This document shows positions 51,150 to 55,841 of a stretch of DNA of 55,841 nt, piece by piece; the stretch's first letter is position 1, and each line of letters begins with the position of its first letter. This stretch comes from Micromonospora sp. U21. GTDB taxonomy: Bacteria; Actinomycetota; Actinomycetes; Mycobacteriales; Micromonosporaceae. The translations under genes and the position numbers were made by a program. The notes beneath the pieces are model-generated. The model worked only from the letters and a program-made list of their open reading frames with translations, was not told the DNA's origin and ran no database searches. Location: the NCBI RefSeq assembly GCF_018070045.1, contig NZ_JAGPYK010000038.1, positions 1 to 55,841 of the forward strand. Direction: 5' to 3'.

Positions 51150-52004
51150 TCATGGGCGGCGGGTGGGGCGGGTGTCCCACCGGTAGAGGGTCCATGCTCG
51201 CCTGATCAGGCTACGGACGGTAATGATCGGGTCGGCGAGGTCGAAGAACGCGTCGATGACCTTCTCGGTTCGTTCGTAGCAGCGTTGTAGCCGGTTGAAC
51301 GCGTTGTGCCAGCTGTTCGTTCGTTCGTTCGACGTGCCATCGTTGGCTCGCTTGGATTGGTGCCTTGTCGCCCTTGTGAGCAATCTTGCCGGTCAGGCCG
51401 CGTTCGGCCAGCAGCGTGCGGGTGACCGCCGAGTCATATCCGGCGTCGAGGTGCACCGTGAGGGTCTCGGGGAGTGGGCCCAGGTCGCCGAGCCGGTCGA
51501 GAGTGGGGGGCCAGCAGCGGCGAGTCGTGCCGGTTCGCGCCGGCCAGGACCCGGCCGAGCGGAAGGGCCGTAGCCGTCGACCATCGATGAGCGTTTCATT
51601 CCCTGCTTGCCCCGGTCGACTGGGGACCGTCCGGCGACCTCACCGCCGCCGGAGGCCTTGGTGATACAGCCGTCCACGGCGATGTCGTCCAGGAGCAGGC
51701 CGACAAGCCGGTCGGAGGCGTCCACCGCGATCTGCTTGAGCTGGGCGATCACCCCGGCGGCGATCCACTCGTCACGGCGGCCGCGGATCGTGGCGGCCGA
51801 GCAGGTGGCATCGGCGATCGCCTCGTAGGAACAGCCAAACCGCAGCACCTAAACCAGCTTGTTGAACACGATCCGGTCATCGATGCGTCGGCGGTGGCAG
51901 CCCAGCGGGTGTGTCGGGGCGTAGACCGGCCGATCGGGAAGCAGCGCGGCGAACTGGTCCCACAGGGGGTCACTCAGCCGTGATGGCAACACGGGCACAG
52001 ACAC
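51150..52004 (-). pseudogene. IS5-family transposase, degenerate
   Basis: Reading from GTG 52004: LSDPLWDQFAALLPDRP, RRRIDDRIVFNKLV, a TAG at 51851-51849, then LRFGCSYEAIADATCSAATI, IAVDGCITKASGGGEVAGRS and VDRGKQGMKRSSMVDGYG. A second frame holds VHLDAGYDSAVTRTLLAERG, and a third the end HNAFNRLQRCYERTEKVIDA and WTLYRWDTRPTRRP. All are standard IS5 transposase segments, so at least one stop and two frameshifts separate them. Confidence 0.8.
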
Positions 52005-52056
52005 TCCAATGATCACGCGGCGTTAGCACCTGCATGATCGTTGATGTCTGTGCCCG
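51992..52056 (-). promoter_or_regulatory. Inverted repeat enclosing the IS5 transposase start
   Basis: CGGGCACAGACA (51992-52003) and TGTCTGTGCCCG (52045-52056) are perfect 12-bp complements. The GTG start lies at the edge of one arm, so in RNA read from outside the element the start would be paired. Confidence 0.5.
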
Positions 52057-52118
52057 CTTAGCTACCAGCACCGCTCAACTGACCTATTTGCGCGGCCTCT
52101 AAGATCGGCCAGTCTCTT

Positions 52119-53504
52119 TCAATTGACGCAGTGGGGGACGTTGGTGCAGTTCCTCGGTTCGTTCTTCTTGATGATGGTCGTATCAATGCGGACGGCTCCG
52201 TTGTTGTAGATGCCGCCGGCGCCGCGGGTCGCGCTGGCGACGTTGCCGACGATCGTGCTGTTGTCGACGTCGAGGACGCCGTCGTTGTCGTTGTAGATGG
52301 CGCCGCCCTGTTCGGCGTGGTTGTCCTTGAACCCGCTGTCGGGAAGATCCAGGGTCCCGCCGTTGAACAGGCCGCCGCCGTTGTCGCCGGCGGTGTTCTT
52401 GATGAAGAGGGCGTTCCTGATGGTGGCCCCGGCGGTGCTGTCATGGAAGACGCCGCCGCCGTTGTTGGTGGCCTTGTTACCGCCGATGATGACGCCCTCG
52501 AGCAGCATGGCGGAGTTGCCGTCGTTGGAGATGCCGCCGCCATCGTTGCGTGCCTTGTTGCCGGTGATCATGCTGTGGGCGATGGTGGCGGTGCCGTCTT
52601 CCGCGTTGGCGATGCCCCCGCCGTTGCCTCCAGCTTGGCAGTTGCCAGCAGCAATGTTGCGGCTGATGCGCGAGTTGTCGATGGTCATCTCACCGGCGTT
52701 GTAGATGCCTCCGCCGTTGCAGGCACGGTTGTCGGCGACGATGCTGGCGCGAAGTTCGAGTTCGCCGAAGTTGGCGATGCCGCCGCCGTTGCCGGTAGCC
52801 GAGTTACCGACGATCATGGAGTTCTCGATGACGGCCTGGCCGCCCGGCTGGATCAGAATGCCGCCGCCGTCGGCTGCTCCGGTGTTGTCTGGGGGGCCGG
52901 TCAGCCGGCCGCCCGTGACGGTGACGCCTGTCAGCGTCAGCTCGCCGCCGGGGTTGACTGTAATGATCCGGAAACCTTCGGAGAATGTTGAGCCGTCGCC
53001 GAGGATCGTGATCCGCTTGTCGATGACGGGGAAGCCCCCGTTGCCGGTCTGCCCGGTGACCTTGGCCGTGCTCTGCGCGGCGAACGCGTAGGTGCAGTTC
53101 CGGGCCAGCTTGAACACCCCACCGCTGGCCCTGTTGGCCCTGTTCAACTCCTCGATCAGCACGCCGGTGTCACACGGCACATCCTTGGCGTTCGTGGCGT
53201 CGGTACGGTGCCTGGGGTCCCCGCCACTGGCGTCCTGGCCGTGGCGTGCGGCCCGACCCTCCCTGTCCGCGCCAACCTCGCCCCGACCGTCGTCGCGACC
53301 CAGAGCGTCGTCGTCAACGACCTGCTCGGCCGTGGACCACTCCGGGCTCGCAATACGGTCGGCACCTGCGGCACCCGCGCTCGCGGCGGGGACGCCGAAG
53401 AGGCCCACGACGCTAGTCAAGCCCGCCGTACCGGTGGCAAGCCAAATCTTGCGCCGGCTCGTCGGCGCGCTGTTTTGGGTCTCTTGGCGAAGGTAGTTGG
53501 GCAT
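52119..53504 (-). CDS. Secreted right-handed beta-helix (Pmp-like repeat) protein
   Basis: A 461-residue exported protein. A signal peptide (RRKIWLATGTAGLTSVVGLF, cut near ASA-G) is followed by a variable Asp/Arg-rich region (about 50-110), then a parallel beta-helix of about nine 24-30-residue coils. Each coil carries a GGGI-type motif and an N-x-A/I turn (NGGGIANFGELELRASIVAD; NGGGIYNAGEMTIDNSRISR; QGGAIYNDNDGVLDVDNSTI). The GGA[I]/[V]xN pattern resembles polymorphic membrane protein repeats and CSLREA-type surface proteins. ATG 53504 gives the signal peptide; AAGGAGAGG lies upstream. It has no anchor and no lyase motif I can name. It lies between transposase remnants. Confidence 0.78.
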   Translation of the reverse strand: MPNYLRQETQNSAPTSRRKIWLATGTAGLTSVVGLFGVPAASAGAAGADRIASPEWSTAEQVVDDDALGRDDGRGEVGADREGRAARHGQDASGGDPRHRTDATNAKDVPCDTGVLIEELNRANRASGGVFKLARNCTYAFAAQSTAKVTGQTGNGGFPVIDKRITILGDGSTFSEGFRIITVNPGGELTLTGVTVTGGRLTGPPDNTGAADGGGILIQPGGQAVIENSMIVGNSATGNGGGIANFGELELRASIVADNRACNGGGIYNAGEMTIDNSRISRNIAAGNCQAGGNGGGIANAEDGTATIAHSMITGNKARNDGGGISNDGNSAMLLEGVIIGGNKATNNGGGVFHDSTAGATIRNALFIKNTAGDNGGGLFNGGTLDLPDSGFKDNHAEQGGAIYNDNDGVLDVDNSTIVGNVASATRGAGGIYNNGAVRIDTTIIKKNEPRNCTNVPHCVN

Positions 53505-53763
53505 CGGGCTCTCTGCCTCTCCTTGGATCAGACAGGGTCGCTCAATCACGGTGGGCTTCCCTGGCCACAATCGGTTGTAGCGGTCGATACCACCGTAGGT
53601 CTTGTCTTCTTCTTTTGTCGGACATATGTGAGTGAAACCCACGTTGCGGGTGGTGGGCGGCTAAACCGGATGAGGCGGACGGCGACGGTGCCAACCGTTA
53701 CATGCGTATGAAATCGGCGGATTCGTGACAAGTACGGGCTAATGCGACAGCCGCCCGGACTGG
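53505..53763 (-). other. Upstream region of the beta-helix gene
   Basis: About 260 bp, noticeably richer in A+T than its surroundings, with GAAGAAGAAGACAAGACC-like purine runs on the minus strand. No gene is supported. It presumably holds the promoter of the beta-helix gene. Confidence 0.35.
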
Positions 53764-53945
53764 ATCATGGCTGGAGTTCGAGGTTGAGTGGGCGTGTTTA
53801 GTGGGCTCGCCGGGCTTGGGGTTGATGGCGGCGCCGCCACCGTGACCAGCGCAGACGATGGGCGAGGTCGCTGATCGGGCGGATGATAAAAGTGTTGATC
53901 AGGCGGCGGATCTTGTTGACGGTCGGCCTGATGGCCGAGAGGTCA
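53764..53945 (-). pseudogene. C-terminal remnant of a second IS701-family transposase
   Basis: On the minus strand this reads IRRLINTFIIRPISDLAHRL, then RWSRWRRRHQPQARRAH, a TAA stop, and TRPLNLELQP. It is the same protein end as at 50.8-50.95 kb but in the opposite orientation. The last 25 bases (CTCAACCTCGAACTCCAGCC onward) are identical in both copies. Only the last 55 or so codons survive. Confidence 0.75.
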
Positions 53946-54799
53946 GCGCGGGTTCAATGAGGGAAAGTCACCCGCAGCAACGCGTAGCGCGCCAAACGGT
54001 GCTCACCGCCGAGCGCGCAGGGTGGAGCCGAGGGGTTCCGTGGCGGCTTTGGATGGCGACGACCCGGGGGCGGGTATGCCTTGCAGGCCAGGCTCGGCCC
54101 GAGCGCTACCCATGATCTGTTGCCGAATTGTCCTGTACTTGGATCAAGGCGCTCTGCGCGGCGCGGGTCGGGCGCGGCAACCGGCTTCTGCGGAGCCGCC
54201 GCCGGTGCCACAGCGCCGGGGCGGGAAGCCAGCCGGCCCGAAACCCACGCCCCGCCTCGCGCGTCGGCCGCGGGTCTGTGAGGCGACAAAGTGACGAGTC
54301 CCGGATGACCATGGTTCAGGCAGGCATGCCTTCACCCGTTCTCCGCGATCACGAGGCCCAGGGGAACCGGAGCCCTCCTCGGGGCAGACAGCCAACACCA
54401 AGCCCGCACCAGCCACTACCGCCAACGCGGCTACCCGCCATAACTGCCGTTGCCCTACTGATATGTAGAGCAGTTTGTCAAGAGGGAAGGCGGGGATGGC
54501 GTCCGGAGAAGAGGGCTCCGGCCGCTGTTCTGCGCTGTGGGCCAGGCGGTGCGGTCGGTCGTGAGCGTGTCGTTTGCGACGCGCGGTCAGACTGATGTAC
54601 GCGGGTTGGTTGCCTGCAGGACGGGCTGTTCGGCTGGAGCGTCGCGCTGGTCTAGAAAGTCGAGCGTGGCACCGCGAAGCGTTGCTGCTCTTAGTACTGG
54701 CGCGGGTTCGCTCCACGCGCTGCCACGTCCGGCCGGCACCGCCTGGCTGCTCATGGGTGCTGCGTTGGGTCAGTCGTCGAGGACCGCCAGGGACCAGCA
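53946..54799. other. Gene-poor segment between IS remnants
   Basis: About 850 bp in which I see no conserved protein, RNA gene or clear repeat. Open frames on both strands are Arg/Ala/Pro-rich shadows. A minus-strand segment near 54350-54480 has a short hydrophobic stretch followed by Cys (VVAGAGLVLAVCPEE) that might be a lipoprotein relic, but start and length do not support a gene. Confidence 0.45.
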
Positions 54800-55841
54800 C
54801 TATCCGGCCAGCTCGCGAGCGACGGCGACGTTGGCGATCACGGTTTTCTTCTTCCGGGCGACGAAGTTCTCCCACCGCTGATGCAGCCGGTGATTGCCGG
54901 CGTTCCCGCGCGCGGTGGCCGCGGGTGAGGCGAGTTTCCACCGGGCCCGCATTGTGGCACCGGGGTTGCGGTAGGCGCGGCGGTGGTGCCAGGCGGCCTC
55001 GACGAGCAGCCGCCGGGCGTAAGTGTTGCCAGCCTTGGTGATCGAGCCCTGGGTACGTTGCTGCCCGCACGACGATTCGGTCGGGACCAGGCCGAGGTAA
55101 GCGCCGATCGTGGCCCCGGTGAACCGATGCCAGTCGCCGACCTCCACCGTCAGCCCGAACGCGGTCAACGTGGACACCCCACGCAGGCAACCCAGCCGCC
55201 GCACGATGGCGGCGTATTCACCGTTGGCGGCCATCTCGATGATGGCCTTATCGAGGCGGTCACGGCGGTCCGAGGTGAGCAGCATGGCATCCAGGTCGGT
55301 ATCGAACGCGAGCTGGATGCCACGCTGGTCGAACCGCTGACCCCGAAGCCACGTCTCGTGGACCCCGTTCCACGGATGAGCACCGGAGTCGACGATGCCG
55401 TTACGCAGCAACAGCTTGGACACCCGGTGCCGGCAACGCATCAGATCACCCCGGGCATCCTCACGGGCCCGCACGAGGTCCCGGGCCGCCTCCTGTTCGA
55501 CGCTGGGAACCCGGACCTGCACGATCTCGTCCATCCGCAGCAACCGGGCCAGCAGCAACGCATCCCGGGCATCGGTCTTGATCCGATCGCCCGCCGGCCG
55601 CTGCAGCTTCGACGGCGCCGCGACCACGCACCGCACCCCGACCGCGACCAACTGCCGGGCCAGGTCGAACCCGGTCGGGCCGGCCTCGTACGCCACCGCC
55701 ACCGGCGCCGGCAACTCCCGCAGCCAGACCAGGACCGCCTCCGCCGACGGGACAAGCCGCCGCCGCATCACCTGCCCGGTCACCGTGTCCAGAGCGCAGG
55801 CCACGATCGACCGCGCGTGCACGTCCAGACCAACACTCGTA
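54800..55841 (-). CDS. IS110-family transposase, N-terminus cut by the window edge
   Basis: A DEDD transposase/recombinase. The partial product (about 347 residues) starts inside VGLDVHARSIVACALD, which holds the first catalytic Asp. It continues with VAYEAGPTGFDLARQL (Glu) and RIKTDARDALLLARLL (two Asp), and ends with the transposase-20 domain (LGCLRGVSTLTAFGLTVEVG; AYLGLVPTESSCGQQRTQGS). The real start lies beyond 55841. No frameshift is visible, so the element may be active. IS110 elements carry no terminal inverted repeats and use a structured bridge RNA from their noncoding ends; the end next to the stop (54600-54799) is therefore worth inspecting. Confidence 0.88.
   Translation of the reverse strand, partial: TSVGLDVHARSIVACALDTVTGQVMRRRLVPSAEAVLVWLRELPAPVAVAYEAGPTGFDLARQLVAVGVRCVVAAPSKLQRPAGDRIKTDARDALLLARLLRMDEIVQVRVPSVEQEAARDLVRAREDARGDLMRCRHRVSKLLLRNGIVDSGAHPWNGVHETWLRGQRFDQRGIQLAFDTDLDAMLLTSDRRDRLDKAIIEMAANGEYAAIVRRLGCLRGVSTLTAFGLTVEVGDWHRFTGATIGAYLGLVPTESSCGQQRTQGSITKAGNTYARRLLVEAAWHHRRAYRNPGATMRARWKLASPAATARGNAGNHRLHQRWENFVARKKKTVIANVAVARELAG

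Noticed and set aside
51150..52004. Intact IS5 transposase
   Set aside because: An in-frame TAG and at least two frameshifts separate recognisable transposase segments.
54144..55190. 348-residue minus-strand frame overlapping the IS110 gene end
   Set aside because: Arg/Pro/Ala-rich, changes character where it overlaps the IS110 gene, and has no domain.

Overview
The window is about 55.8 kb of very GC-rich DNA with long GC3-biased genes, many GTG starts, ATGA/GTGA stop-start overlaps and actinobacterial gene families (SUF operon with a Rieske ferredoxin, conservon, XRE/DUF397 pair, DUF2630, acVLRF1, TIGR04222). Gene content and several intergenic palindromes point to a Micromonospora-like member of the Micromonosporaceae. 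This placement is inferred from the sequence alone.

Layout. 1-4.6 kb: SUF Fe-S assembly operon (sufD, Rieske ferredoxin, sufC, sufS, sufU, sufT-like); sufB presumably lies left of the window. 4.9-13.4 kb: housekeeping and transport genes (LysE exporter, acVLRF1 ribosome-rescue hydrolase, neutral zinc metallopeptidase, ABC-F ATPase, CadD-like transporter, small HTH protein, crotonase-family enzyme, ABC exporter). 14.0-17.0 kb (minus strand): five tightly coupled genes in which a TIGR04222 membrane protein with a Cys/Gly tail is followed by a DUF692/MNIO iron oxidase, an uncharacterised partner, an SDR and a Mug-type glycosylase. The first three look like an uncharacterised peptide-modification system. 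17.1-20.8 kb: AcnR-like TetR repressor, nitrilase-family hydrolase, HAD phosphatase, RIO kinase, DUF2630.

21.2-29.3 kb: a compact terpenoid set (P450, class I terpene synthase, class II cyclase with a DxDTT motif) with a complete conservon (cvnABCD) directly downstream. 29.3-35.9 kb: large ECF-type sigma factor, XRE/DUF397 pair with a divergent Cys-motif protein, aconitase and DedA. The aconitase promoter carries a palindrome matching 16 of 18 bases of one beside the AcnR-like gene, which links regulator and target 17 kb apart. 36.0-47.1 kb: secreted C39-type peptidase, a 1-kb repeat-rich noncoding island, alpha/beta hydrolase, small proteins, two tandem membrane-anchored CBM2-like proteins, and an 1,831-residue amylopullulanase with two catalytic GH13 domains behind three GCAAGG-type motifs.

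47.3-55.8 kb is accessory DNA. A secreted protein with a candidate LPSTAG sorting signal is coupled to a class F sortase. The pair was duplicated and the second copy has decayed among IS5, IS701 and IS110 sequences. A secreted right-handed beta-helix protein lies inside this IS-rich segment between two inverted IS701 ends. No rRNA, tRNA or CRISPR array was seen.
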